A stretch of DNA of 64,000 nucleotides from Dolichospermum flos-aquae CCAP 1403/13F (GTDB lineage: Bacteria > Cyanobacteriota > Cyanobacteriia > Cyanobacteriales > Nostocaceae), in NCBI RefSeq assembly GCF_012516395.1, contig NZ_CP051206.1, positions 186,001 through 250,000 on the forward strand. The letters are read 5' to 3'. This document shows, in pieces, positions 24,610 through 33,202 of this stretch (position 1 is its first letter; every line of letters begins with the position of its first letter). The notes below the pieces were generated by a model. That model saw nothing but the letters and a program-made list of their open reading frames with translations, had not been told where the DNA came from and did no database searches. Made by a program: the position numbers and the translations under genes.

Positions 24610-24874
24610 TTAAATACTCCTGTCTGCGTTCCTGGATAAGTTCATCAACCAAGTTTCTATCAGGTGATTTATCTTTTAATAAACCTCTTAATTTTTTAAC
24701 TTGTTGTTTGAGGCTGACTAATTGGAGTTTTCCGTTATCTTCCAGAGTTAAAATTAATCTGTCTCCAGATTCTAAATTGAGTATTTCTTGGATTTCTTGG
24801 GGTAAAGTTAAACGCCCTTCCGGTTCAATATCAAGTGTATAGTGTTGAGGAATTGATGAATTAGCAAGTGTCAT
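24602..24874 (-). CDS. AbrB/MazE-type antitoxin
   Basis: About 90-aa DNA-binding antitoxin. The SpoVT-AbrB swapped-hairpin fold is seen in LDIEPEGRLTLPQEIQEILN and LESGDRLILTLEDNGKLQLV, with a helical C-terminus that should wrap the toxin. ATG 24874 is chosen; the longer frame to 24940 adds 22 basic residues with no family resemblance. It precedes and overlaps the VapC-like gene, so the pair forms one operon and probably represses itself. Confidence 0.82.
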   Translation of the reverse strand: MTLANSSIPQHYTLDIEPEGRLTLPQEIQEILNLESGDRLILTLEDNGKLQLVSLKQQVKKLRGLLKDKSPDRNLVDELIQERRQEYLSE

Positions 24875-25229
24875 AGCTTGGTATTCCCTTTTTTTGTACC
24901 TATATTCTAGTTTAGCAAAAATAAAAGCCTTTCTCGGCAAAATTACCTTGTGCAGTTCCTACTCCTAACACTCTTCGAGTATCAATACCAGAACTACCTA
25001 AAAGATAACCTAAAGAAGAATATTTAATTACCAGAAATAACTAGAAGTTGATAGTCTAATAGTTACAGACTGTGCTTTATATACAGAATCAAATATCAAA
25101 TTAAATTCATTAGTGAATTTAGTATATATAGTTTTGTTGATTTCCACCAAAGCTACAAACGCCCAGACTGATTATAGCCTAAGCGTTTGACCATTGGGTC
25201 GCAGATAAACTTCTGCAAGTAAAAAATAA

Positions 25230-25592
25230 TTAAACAGGCATCATTTGCATGGATTTGCACGATTCTGCACATCTACGGCAAGCAGCAGCACATTCCATCA
25301 TCTTGCTATCATCGCTCATTTTTTCGCAGGTTATTGCACAGCGATCGCACATTTCCGCACATAACATACAAGTGCGATCGCTGAACTCAGAACCAGCCAT
25401 CATCATATTTGTACACATCATGCACATTTCTGCACAATCTCGCAGCATTGTCATCATGGTTATATCCATGTACTTACCACCTTTAGTCATACAGTAAGTC
25501 ATGGTTTCTAGGCACATTTTATGACATTCCATGCAAGCGTTCACGCATATTTGCATTTCATTAGTCATAGATTTAGTCATCATCATCATCAT
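25230..25592 (-). CDS. Csp-like four-helix-bundle copper-binding protein (DUF326)
   Basis: 120-aa protein with 17 cysteines and more than twenty methionines. The Cys fall in CxxxC and CxxC spacings on predicted helices (ICVNACMECHKMC, RDCAEMCMMC, CMLCAEMCDRC, ECAAACRRCAESC), the pattern of copper storage proteins (Csp) that hold Cu(I) inside a four-helix bundle. There is no signal peptide, so it would be the cytosolic type. AAGGAG lies eight bases before the first of five consecutive ATG codons, which fixes the start. It stands alone; no copper ATPase or CopY/CsoR-like gene is nearby. Confidence 0.88.
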   Translation of the reverse strand: MMMMMTKSMTNEMQICVNACMECHKMCLETMTYCMTKGGKYMDITMMTMLRDCAEMCMMCTNMMMAGSEFSDRTCMLCAEMCDRCAITCEKMSDDSKMMECAAACRRCAESCKSMQMMPV

Positions 25593-26004
25593 ACTAAATA
25601 CTCCTTGATTTTTTGATATGTATCTTCAGTCCTGAGCCGGACTAATTACAACGCTAATTAAAAGTTTTTCAAAAATCAATGGGTATGCAACTCTAAATTA
25701 AAATTGATAATTCCGATAGAATTGTCGGAGTTTGTGTAGCATTGCTAGATAAATTAATGATATTTTTTTGATGAAGTTCTGATTAAATAAGGGTTACAAA
25801 CTTTATTTTAAAATTTTTGATTCAGTAAAGTTATCAGCTTTTCAATTAGATATATCTATACATATTGATTTATTAGAAAATATTGATATTTATTATTTCT
25901 TAATATAAGACAAAAAACAGCGTTAATTTTTTCTATAAAAGCAGAAATTATTAACTTTTACTAATACACTTCTGCCTTTTTTCTCTCTATCTTATTGCTG
26001 ATTA
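25593..26004. other. 412-bp intergenic region upstream of the Csp-like gene
   Basis: AT-rich. It must contain the Csp-like promoter near 25600-25680. A short inverted pair CCGATA...TGTCGG lies near 25714-25730. No ORF with recognisable similarity was found. The right end meets the cystathionine-lyase remnant. Confidence 0.5.
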
Positions 26005-26175
26005 TCAAGATAGAGAATTTTCTAAATCAGCTTGCAAATCTAGATAATGCTCAATTCCGACTGACAACCTGACCAAATTATCCTTAATACCCCGTTTAAG
26101 TCTTTCTGGTTCTGGAAGTGAACCATGAGTCATTTTGGCAGGATAGCAAAGAAGTGATTCAACACCTCCCAAACT
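26005..26175 (-). pseudogene. C-terminal remnant of a cystathionine gamma-synthase/lyase family enzyme
   Basis: The minus strand from 26175 to the stop at 26005 reads [20 protein letters not shown], then [20 protein letters not shown] and a short tail ending LENSLS. This is the final 56 residues of PLP-dependent Cys/Met metabolism enzymes (the SLGGxESL, MTH and LxRLSVGIE blocks). Nothing of the first 320 residues, with the PLP lysine, is present upstream. It is one more broken sulfur amino acid gene in this stretch. Confidence 0.85.
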
Positions 26176-26578
26176 CTACTGTATTTGCACTCAGTAGTTA
26201 AATAGTGCATTTGAACTATACGCTGTATTCAAATTGAGCGGTCGTACACACTGCACACTGTAGAGTCATCAAATACTTAGAATATCTAACAATTAGCTGC
26301 TAACAAATTTAGTTAATCAATTTTTTCTTAAAAGGTACTTGCTTTTTCATGAGAGTTGTGAGATTCTACTATTAATGTACGATAAATCAGTCGAGATACA
26401 GTAGTTTATTAATAACCCACCACTAACGCTAATGCGTACAGCTATGGCTAAGGAGTTGAAAAAGCTTTGCTAATAACTAAATATGCAGCAGTTACAGTGG
26501 CATAACTGACAACTGCTATCCCAGAAAATCATTATCATCCTATATTCATTTAGTAAAAAATATTACTTGGAGTCTGAT
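26176..26578. other. 403-bp region upstream of the LLM monooxygenase pair
   Basis: AT-rich noncoding DNA which should carry the promoter for the 26579-31204 run. A sequence GTAAAAAATATTAC (26553-26566) matches the NtcA pattern GTA-N8-TAC but overlaps the ribosome-binding region, so it is probably chance. No gene seen. Confidence 0.5.
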
Positions 26579-27922
26579 ATGGGCAAACAACAAAAACAAC
26601 TAAGACTAGGTGCATTTTTACCCGGAGCAGGTCAGCACGTTGCAGCTTGGCGACATCCCCAAGCACGGAGTAATGGCGCTCTCAATTTTGAGCATTATAA
26701 GCAGATAGCCCAGACAGCCGAGCGCGGTAAATTCGACGCATTTTTTCTCGCCGACGGTTTAGCCTTACAACAACGGCGTGGTGCGGAAGGACGCACAGCC
26801 TTTGGTGGTGACTTTGAACCTGTCACCCTCTTCTCAGCCTTGTCTGCGGTGACAGAAAAGATTGGTTTTATTGCCACTGCCTCTACTACTTATGAAGATC
26901 CGTATATTCTCGCACGCAAATTTGCTTCCTTAGATCATATTTCTGGAGGAAGAGCAGGCTGGAATGTAGTCACAACTGGTAGTAGTGAAACAGCCGGTAA
27001 TTTCGGTTTGGAAAACCATCCTATTCACGCAGATCGCTATATTCGCGCCCATGAATTTATTGATGTAGTCAAAGGTTTGTGGGATAGTTGGGAAGACGAC
27101 GCTTTTGTTCGTGATCAGGAAACAGCTTTTTACTACGACCCTAATAAAATACATGAACTGAACCATAAAGGCAGATTCTTCTCCGTGCGCGGACCATTGA
27201 ATATTGCCCGTCCGCCCCAAGGTTATCCTGTAATTGTCCAAGCAGGTTCTTCTGAAGATGGAAAAGAACTGGCTGGTAGAACCGCCGAAGTTATATTTAC
27301 TGCTCAACAAACTCTAGAAGATGCTCAAGCCTTCTATGCAGATGTTAAAGGTAGATTAGCAAAATATGGACGCACACCAGACCAACTCAAAGTTATGCCC
27401 GGTGTCTTTCCCGTAGTTGGTATCACAGAGGCAGAAGCAAAAGCCAAGTATCAAGAACTGCAAGATTTAATTCATCCCCAGGTTGGTTTGGCTTTATTAC
27501 AGGGACTTATAGGCACGGATCTTTCCTCTTATCCCCTTGATGAACCACTGCCAGATTTACCAGAAACCAATGATAACAAAAGCCGCCAAGCATTATTAAT
27601 TGATATTGCTCGTAAACACAATTTTACCATTCGTGAACTTTATCAATGGATTGCGGGAGCGCGTGGTCATTGGACAATTATCGGTACACCAGTACAAATT
27701 GCAGATCAACTGGAAAGCTGGTTTGTCAATGATGCTGCTGACGGCTTCAACATTATGCCTCCTTATCTTCCTGGTGGACTAGATGATTTTGTTGATTTAG
27801 TAATTCCTGAATTACAACGGCGGGGATTGTTCCGCACTGAGTATGAAGGAACAACTCTGCGTGAAAATCTGGGTTTATCTCGTCCAGTTAATCAATATCA
27901 AAAGGTATTAGCAGCAGTTTAA
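26579..27922 (+). CDS. LLM flavin-dependent monooxygenase, NtaA/SnaA/DszA group (copy 2)
   Basis: 447-aa FMN-dependent monooxygenase, colinear with the copies at 8633 and 28030 along its whole length. Family blocks: KQLRLGAFLPGAGQHVAAWR, FDAFFLADGLAL, FEPVTLFSALSAVTEK, HISGGRAGWNVVTTG, LWDSWEDDAF and GYPVIVQAGSSEDGK, ending TTLRENLGLSRPV. ATG 26579 is chosen over TTG 26567 because GGAG lies six bases before it. Two-component enzymes of this group need reduced flavin from a separate reductase, none of which is seen here. The substrate is inferred to be an organosulfur compound from the surroundings. It is 107 bases upstream of copy 3. Confidence 0.9.
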   Translation: MGKQQKQLRLGAFLPGAGQHVAAWRHPQARSNGALNFEHYKQIAQTAERGKFDAFFLADGLALQQRRGAEGRTAFGGDFEPVTLFSALSAVTEKIGFIATASTTYEDPYILARKFASLDHISGGRAGWNVVTTGSSETAGNFGLENHPIHADRYIRAHEFIDVVKGLWDSWEDDAFVRDQETAFYYDPNKIHELNHKGRFFSVRGPLNIARPPQGYPVIVQAGSSEDGKELAGRTAEVIFTAQQTLEDAQAFYADVKGRLAKYGRTPDQLKVMPGVFPVVGITEAEAKAKYQELQDLIHPQVGLALLQGLIGTDLSSYPLDEPLPDLPETNDNKSRQALLIDIARKHNFTIRELYQWIAGARGHWTIIGTPVQIADQLESWFVNDAADGFNIMPPYLPGGLDDFVDLVIPELQRRGLFRTEYEGTTLRENLGLSRPVNQYQKVLAAV

Positions 27923-28029
27923 ATAATTGGGTTTCGCCCAGAGACGCAAAGGAGCAAAGGCGCAAAGTTTTAGATTTTAAATCTCAGGTTGAGCCAATTT
28001 GCAATTACACCATACAAAGATAAAAATAT

Positions 28030-29394
28030 ATGAGCGCAAAACGTCAGTTTCGATTAGGTGCATTTATTCAAGCTACTGGTCATCATATTTCTGCTTGGCG
28101 ACACCCCAATACACAAATAGATGCAGGTTTGAATTTTGAGCATTACAAGGAAATTACTCAAACTGCGGAACGGGGGTTATTTGATGCTGTTTTTCTAGCA
28201 GATAGTCCAGGCGTTTGGGGTGGTTCTCCTGAAACTCAAATTCGTAATGGGAAAATGGCTCATTTTGAGCCTGTTACTCTATTTTCGGCTTTATCCTCCG
28301 TTACCAAAAACATCGGTTTTATTTCCACTGCTTCCACTACCTACGAAGATCCTTACACATTGGCACGGAAGTTTGCTTCCCTAGACCATTTAAGTAACGG
28401 CCGTGCAGGATGGAATGTAGTCACCACAGGTAATGAGAATGCGGCGGCTAATTTTGGACTGGAACATCATCCAGAACACAGCCAACGTTATGAACGGGCT
28501 GAAGAGTTTGTGGAAGTGGTGCAAGGATTGTGGGATAGTTGGGAGGATGATGCCTTTATCAAAGATAGAGAATCTGGTGTTTATTTTGATGCGGACAAAC
28601 TGCATACATTGAATCACAAGGGCAAACATTTTGCTGTTAGAGGTCCTTTAAATGTTGCTCGTCCACCCCAAGGTTATCCTGTCATTGTCCAAGCTGGTGC
28701 TTCTGAACCAGGAAGAGATTTAGCGGCACGCACTGCTGAGGTAATTTTCACTGCTAATCAAACTTTAGCCGATGCTCAGGAATTTTACGCGGATGTTAAA
28801 GGGCGGTTGGCGAAATATGGACGTTCCCCCGATGATCTTAAAATCATGCCTGGTGCTTTCCCCATTATAGGGCGTACCGAAGAAGAAGCTCAGGAAAAAT
28901 ATGAGTTTTTGCAATCTTTAATTCATCCTGATGTAGCTTGGGGAATTTTAGCTAACTATTACAAAGGTGTGGATTTGTCTAAATATTCTTTAGATGATAT
29001 AGCTCCTGAATTACCCACTGATACCAACAATAACAAGAGTCGTCTGAAACTGGTTAAGGATTTAGCTACTCGTGGCACTCTCACACTGCGTGAGTTATAT
29101 CGTTCTTTGGCGACCGCACGGGGTCATCGTACCATTTTGGGTACTCCTGAAGCCATCGCTGATCAATTAGAAGAATGGTTTATCAATGGTGCGGCGGATG
29201 GTTTTAATATTATGCCACCGATCCTACCTACAGGATTGGATGAGTTTGTGAATTTAGTCGTTCCTGTTCTGCAAAAACGCGGACTCTTTCGTACTGAATA
29301 TGAGGGTAGTACCTTGCGTGAAAACCTTGGTTTACGTCGTCCAGTTAATCGTTTTGCTGTTCAACAACAGGAAAAAACGTTGGCATTTGTGTAA
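28030..29394 (+). CDS. LLM flavin-dependent monooxygenase, NtaA/SnaA/DszA group (copy 3)
   Basis: 454-aa paralogue of the previous gene. It begins MSAKRQFRLGAFIQATGHHI and SAWRHPN, and shows FDAVFLADSPGVWGG, FEPVTLFSALSSVTKN, HLSNGRAGWNVVTTGNENAA and GYPVIVQAGASEPGRD, ending STLRENLGLRRPVNRF. Differences are concentrated in the active-site loop after FLAD and in the segment VDLSKYSLDDIAPELPTD, which suggests different substrates for the copies (inference). A dispersed CGCAAAG repeat lies in the gap before it, and a tight CCCCGACTTCT hairpin follows, so readthrough to the amidohydrolase may be limited. Confidence 0.9.
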   Translation: MSAKRQFRLGAFIQATGHHISAWRHPNTQIDAGLNFEHYKEITQTAERGLFDAVFLADSPGVWGGSPETQIRNGKMAHFEPVTLFSALSSVTKNIGFISTASTTYEDPYTLARKFASLDHLSNGRAGWNVVTTGNENAAANFGLEHHPEHSQRYERAEEFVEVVQGLWDSWEDDAFIKDRESGVYFDADKLHTLNHKGKHFAVRGPLNVARPPQGYPVIVQAGASEPGRDLAARTAEVIFTANQTLADAQEFYADVKGRLAKYGRSPDDLKIMPGAFPIIGRTEEEAQEKYEFLQSLIHPDVAWGILANYYKGVDLSKYSLDDIAPELPTDTNNNKSRLKLVKDLATRGTLTLRELYRSLATARGHRTILGTPEAIADQLEEWFINGAADGFNIMPPILPTGLDEFVNLVVPVLQKRGLFRTEYEGSTLRENLGLRRPVNRFAVQQQEKTLAFV

Positions 29395-29405
29395 ATGATT
29401 CCTAC

Positions 29406-29438
29406 AGATCCCCGACTTCTTTGAGAAGTCGGGGATCT
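29406..29438. terminator. 15-bp perfect hairpin, dispersed-repeat terminator
   Basis: AGATCCCCGACTTCT and its exact complement AGAAGTCGGGGATCT with a three-base TTG loop, twelve bases after the stop at 29394. The same arms occur at 14165-14225. No long T-run follows, so it may be a repeat first and a terminator second. Confidence 0.6.
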
Positions 29439-29665
29439 AAACCATCCCGTCAGCACAGACGTTAAAAGCCTACCGGAGTCTATGCAGACTATCGGAAAGT
29501 TAGGCTTGTCTAAAAGACAAGAATCTCACGTTCAACACTCAAGTCAAAATCAACAGCACAATCTCCCACAGATTCCCGATTTCTTGAAAATTCATAACTT
29601 TTAGATTCTGCAATTGTTTGAGAAGTCAGGGATCTAAGTTGTCTTGTAACTTTTCTAAGGAAAAT

Positions 29666-31204
29666 ATGACTAAATATAGCAAATTGAAAAGCTCCCCCTC
29701 CGCCGCAGTCAGAGCCAATCTTGATTATCCTGTCATTGATACTGATGTTCACACTAATGACTTTACTCCTGCTCTTGAGGATTATATTGCTCACTACGGC
29801 GGTGTGAAGCTGGTAGATGAATTACGCAAAGCTGAATCCTCCCGTCTCAATTCCAAGACTGAAGGTAAAGACTGGTATCAACAAACTCCAGAAGAACGTC
29901 AGAACAACCGCACAATTCGATCGCCTTGGTGGGCTAGAGTTACCCGTAATACCTTAGATTTGGCTACCTATACTCTCCCCGCATTACTCTATGAACGTCA
30001 AGCGGAGCAAGGCTCAGACTATTCTGTACTATTTCCTAATAATGCCTTAGCTGCGGCTGGTGCAAGTAAGGAGAACCGTCAATTATTGCAACGGGCGATT
30101 AATCATTATCATGCTGATATTTACCGCCCATATAGCGATCGCCTGACAGTAGTAGCTGGTATCCCCATGACTACTCCCCAAGAAGCGATTGAAGAGTTAG
30201 AATTTGCGGTAAATACACTAGGTTTGAAAGTTGCAAATATTCCTGGTGGTGTGAAACGTCCAATTAAAGCGATCGCAGATAAATATCCTGCCGATCAATT
30301 CCCCGAAATTGGCAAATATGCCTCTTACATTGACTTTTTCGGTCTAGATAGTGAATACGACTATGATCCCTTCTGGGCTAAAGCCGTCGAATTAGGCGTA
30401 CCTCTCACCACTCATTACGGTAGCCAAGGATGGACTGGACGCTCCTCCATTAGTAACTACATGAACAACCACATCGGTCACTTTGCTGATGGTTCACAAG
30501 CGTTTGCCAAAGCCTTGTTTTTTGGTGGTGTAACTAGACGCTTCCCACAATTGCGTGTTGGGATGCTAGAAGGTGGTGCAGATTGGGGCGCTCACGTCTA
30601 CATTCATTTAGTGGATCGTTTCTCCAAACGGAGTTTAGAAGGACTGCAAAACTACAACCCAGATTTAGCTAATCCTGATGAGTTGTTTGAGTTATTTGCA
30701 CAGTATGGTGGAGAAATTACTCAAGGACATTCCCTCAGCAAAGAAGAATTAACTAAGAGTGTATTGGGAGCTTCCTTCAACCGTCACAGTCGTTCACCTG
30801 TGGGTAGTGAGTTGGAAGATTTTGGTGCAGCAGGTATTCAGTCAATTGAAGATATACGCGATCTTTGGGTGAACAGTTTCTTCTTTGGTTCTGAATCTGA
30901 TGATCGTACCATTGCAGCCGCATTCAACGACAAAGCCAACCCCTTGGGAGTCAAGCTTAATGCCATTTACTCCTCCGATGTTGGTCACTGGGATGTACCC
31001 GATCTCACCGCACCTTTAGCGGAAAGCTGGGATTTGGTAAGAGAAGGCGTGATTTCTGAAGATGACTTCAAGGCTTATGTATTCGGCAATCCTCATAAAT
31101 TCTACACCCAAGCTAACCCCGATTTCTTCAAAGATACAGCAGTAGAATCCAAACTACCTAAGACCGAATCTCAAGTAGAGAACAAAACTTTGGTAAGTGT
31201 GTAA
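29666..31204 (+). CDS. Amidohydrolase family protein (COG2159 type)
   Basis: 512-aa TIM-barrel metal hydrolase of the amidohydrolase-2 type (ACMSD-like). The metal-binding strand 1 reads YPVIDTDVHTND with D and H but lacks a full HxH; later blocks are RLTVVAGIPMTTPQEAIEEL, AVELGVPLTTHYGSQGWTG with the strand-5 or -6 His, RVGMLEGGADWG, and IYSSDVGHWDVPD with a His-Asp pair near the end. ATG 29666 is chosen over 29618 because TAAGGA precedes it and the longer N-terminus overlaps a dispersed repeat. It follows the two monooxygenase genes on the same strand and may hydrolyse their product (inference). Confidence 0.85.
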   Translation: MTKYSKLKSSPSAAVRANLDYPVIDTDVHTNDFTPALEDYIAHYGGVKLVDELRKAESSRLNSKTEGKDWYQQTPEERQNNRTIRSPWWARVTRNTLDLATYTLPALLYERQAEQGSDYSVLFPNNALAAAGASKENRQLLQRAINHYHADIYRPYSDRLTVVAGIPMTTPQEAIEELEFAVNTLGLKVANIPGGVKRPIKAIADKYPADQFPEIGKYASYIDFFGLDSEYDYDPFWAKAVELGVPLTTHYGSQGWTGRSSISNYMNNHIGHFADGSQAFAKALFFGGVTRRFPQLRVGMLEGGADWGAHVYIHLVDRFSKRSLEGLQNYNPDLANPDELFELFAQYGGEITQGHSLSKEELTKSVLGASFNRHSRSPVGSELEDFGAAGIQSIEDIRDLWVNSFFFGSESDDRTIAAAFNDKANPLGVKLNAIYSSDVGHWDVPDLTAPLAESWDLVREGVISEDDFKAYVFGNPHKFYTQANPDFFKDTAVESKLPKTESQVENKTLVSV

Positions 31205-31227
31205 ATGACTTTGTAATGTTGTAGCCA

Positions 31228-31253
31228 TAGAGACGTTATATATAACGTCTCTA
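31228..31253. terminator. 26-bp perfect palindrome, bidirectional terminator
   Basis: TAGAGACGTTATA followed at once by its complement TATAACGTCTCTA. It lies between two convergent genes (amidohydrolase stop 31204, TauE/SafE stop 31264), so it can end both transcripts. Confidence 0.7.
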
Positions 31254-31263
31254 CATTCATTTC

Positions 31264-32064
31264 CTAATGCTTATGTTTTGCCAACTTCAACGCCGACAAC
31301 AAGAGAATGATACCCAAAATTACATATAAGGAAGAACTTGCTACATACCTCAAAAGACTACTGCCAATAAATGCTCCCAATATTGAACCAGATGCCATTG
31401 AAACAATGAATCCTTGTTCTGATTTTACTTCTTTTAATCGTTGCTGACTTTTGTATTTGTATAGACCCATAATGATTGTGGGAATGCTGATTGCCAGACT
31501 CAAACTTCCTGCTAATTTGATGTCAATTGCAAACACCATAATAATTGTCGGGATAATCAACTCACCGCCTGCGACACCAAGCATACTGCTGAATATACCA
31601 ATCACAATTCCCGCTACAAACGCGATACCTATTCTTAGTAAATTTGGAAGTTGCCAACTTTGAAGACTGAAAATAAAATTATGTCCAATTAATACAAAGC
31701 TGAGAAAAAATAGAAAAACAACAACAACTCGATTTAAAGTTTTTTCGTTGATTTTGGTGGCATAGTTAACTCCAACATAAGAACCAATCAGAGAACCTGC
31801 CAAAATATTAATGATTACTGTCAGGTTTGAGAAAACATTCTCAAGACCAATAATGCCACTCCGAAAAATGAAAGAAAAAGTGACAGTAACGAGACTCACC
31901 ATGAGATTAATAATAATTGCTTGTAAAGTTCGATAGTTAAAAATGCTAACTAAAACTGGTAGGCGAAATTCTGCACCACCTAAACCAATTAATCCCCCAA
32001 GAATTCCAACCAAAGCACCCCAAGCAAACGCCCAAATATTCCGCATCAAAATTTTCACACCCAT
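31264..32064 (-). CDS. TauE/SafE-family membrane transporter (sulfite/sulfonate export type)
   Basis: 266-aa integral membrane protein of the TauE/SafE family (formerly DUF81). About eight hydrophobic segments are seen in two halves, with family blocks GALVGILGGLIGLGGAEFRL near the N-terminus and GIFSSMLGVAGGELIIPTII in the middle, each ending in the GxGGGx-type turn. Members export sulfite, sulfoacetate or related anions; in this island the likely role is to remove sulfite or sulfonate formed by the oxygenases (inference). ATG 32064 is annotated; ATG 32046 would drop six residues. Only 15 bases separate it from the divergent aldo/keto reductase start. Confidence 0.88.
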   Translation of the reverse strand: MGVKILMRNIWAFAWGALVGILGGLIGLGGAEFRLPVLVSIFNYRTLQAIIINLMVSLVTVTFSFIFRSGIIGLENVFSNLTVIINILAGSLIGSYVGVNYATKINEKTLNRVVVVFLFFLSFVLIGHNFIFSLQSWQLPNLLRIGIAFVAGIVIGIFSSMLGVAGGELIIPTIIMVFAIDIKLAGSLSLAISIPTIIMGLYKYKSQQRLKEVKSEQGFIVSMASGSILGAFIGSSLLRYVASSSLYVILGIILLLSALKLAKHKH

Positions 32065-32079
32065 AACAAAAACTAGATT

Positions 32080-33090
32080 ATGAGCAATTCTATAACTTTA
32101 CCAACCACCAAACTCGGTCAAACCGGACTCACCGTTTCTCGGCTCGTTCTCGGTACAATGACCTTCGGACTACAAACAGATGAAGAAACATCTATAAAAA
32201 TCCTCGATACCGCAGCCGAAGCTGGAATCAACTTTCTCGATACGGCTGATGTTTATCCCCTTGGTGGTGGACTACCCACTGCTGGAAGGACTGAGGAAAT
32301 TATTGGCCGTTGGTTAAAAGGCAAACGAGAACATTTTATCATTGCTACTAAGGCCGTCGGTAAAGTTGGTCCTGCACCTTGGGACCAGGGATCTTCACGC
32401 AAACATATCTTAGATGCTATTGATGCTTCCCTCAGACGACTGGGAACTGATTATGTTGACCTGTATCAATTGCATTCTGATGATGCTTCAACTCCTCTGG
32501 ATGAAACCCTAGAAGCACTCGATACAATAGTTCGTGCTGGTAAAGTCCGCTATATCGGAGTTTCCAACTTCTTAGCTTACCGATTAGCCCGCGCTTTGGG
32601 TCGTGCAGATGTCCGTCATTTGACTCGCTTTGTCTCCATTCAACCCCGCTATAATCTCTTATTCCGGGAAATTGAGCGAGAATTATTACCCCTAGCGCAA
32701 GAAGAAGGACTGGCTGTAATTCCCTACAATCCCTTAGCAGGGGGACTGCTGACAGGTAAACATAATCTGGCTGAAGGTCCAACATCAGGTACTCGTTTTA
32801 CTTTGGGTGCAGCCGCAGAGCGTTATCAAGACCGTTATTGGCATGACCGCGAATTTAATACTGTGGAACAATTACGCACAGTGGCAGATTTGGCGGGATT
32901 ATCCCTGACTAGTCTAGCAGTAGCTTGGGTTCTGGCTAATCCGATTATTACAGCCCCTATCATTGGTGCTAGTCGTCCAGAACAACTTTTTGACAGTCTC
33001 AAGGCTGTGGAAGTCAAACTTGACGACAATTTGAAACAAAAACTAGATGACATTACCGCCGAATATCGTCGGGGAGATGCTGTGCGTTAG
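32080..33090 (+). CDS. Aldo/keto reductase
   Basis: 336-aa NADPH-dependent aldo/keto reductase with a TIM barrel. Catalytic residues are visible: Asp and Tyr in NFLDTADVYPLGGG, Lys in FIIATKAVGK, and His in DYVDLYQLHSDD. The cofactor-binding end reads IIGASRPEQLFDSLKAVEV. It belongs with the YajO/voltage-channel-beta-like group. It is divergent from TauE/SafE by 15 bases, so its promoter must lie within the start of that gene. A function in removing the aldehyde released by desulfonation is plausible but not shown. Confidence 0.88.
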   Translation: MSNSITLPTTKLGQTGLTVSRLVLGTMTFGLQTDEETSIKILDTAAEAGINFLDTADVYPLGGGLPTAGRTEEIIGRWLKGKREHFIIATKAVGKVGPAPWDQGSSRKHILDAIDASLRRLGTDYVDLYQLHSDDASTPLDETLEALDTIVRAGKVRYIGVSNFLAYRLARALGRADVRHLTRFVSIQPRYNLLFREIERELLPLAQEEGLAVIPYNPLAGGLLTGKHNLAEGPTSGTRFTLGAAAERYQDRYWHDREFNTVEQLRTVADLAGLSLTSLAVAWVLANPIITAPIIGASRPEQLFDSLKAVEVKLDDNLKQKLDDITAEYRRGDAVR

Positions 33091-33202
33091 AACCGAACAT
33101 TAAGCCTTTTCCAAATCTAAGTTTTGGAATTGGTAGTCACTATCTCAAAGCTTAAATTTTCTGTAGATGACCACCAAAAGTTATTTAAATCAGCAATATC
33201 TC

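Noticed and set aside
24950-25050. Minus-strand stretch reading SLGYLLGSSGIDTRRVLGVG
   Set aside because: Looks like a piece of a real protein, but it is about 40 codons long, has no start, and I could not assign it to a family.
26553-26566. NtcA-like site GTAAAAAATATTAC
   Set aside because: It matches GTA-N8-TAC but lies 13 bases before the start codon and touches the ribosome binding site, too close for activation; in AT-rich DNA the match is likely by chance.
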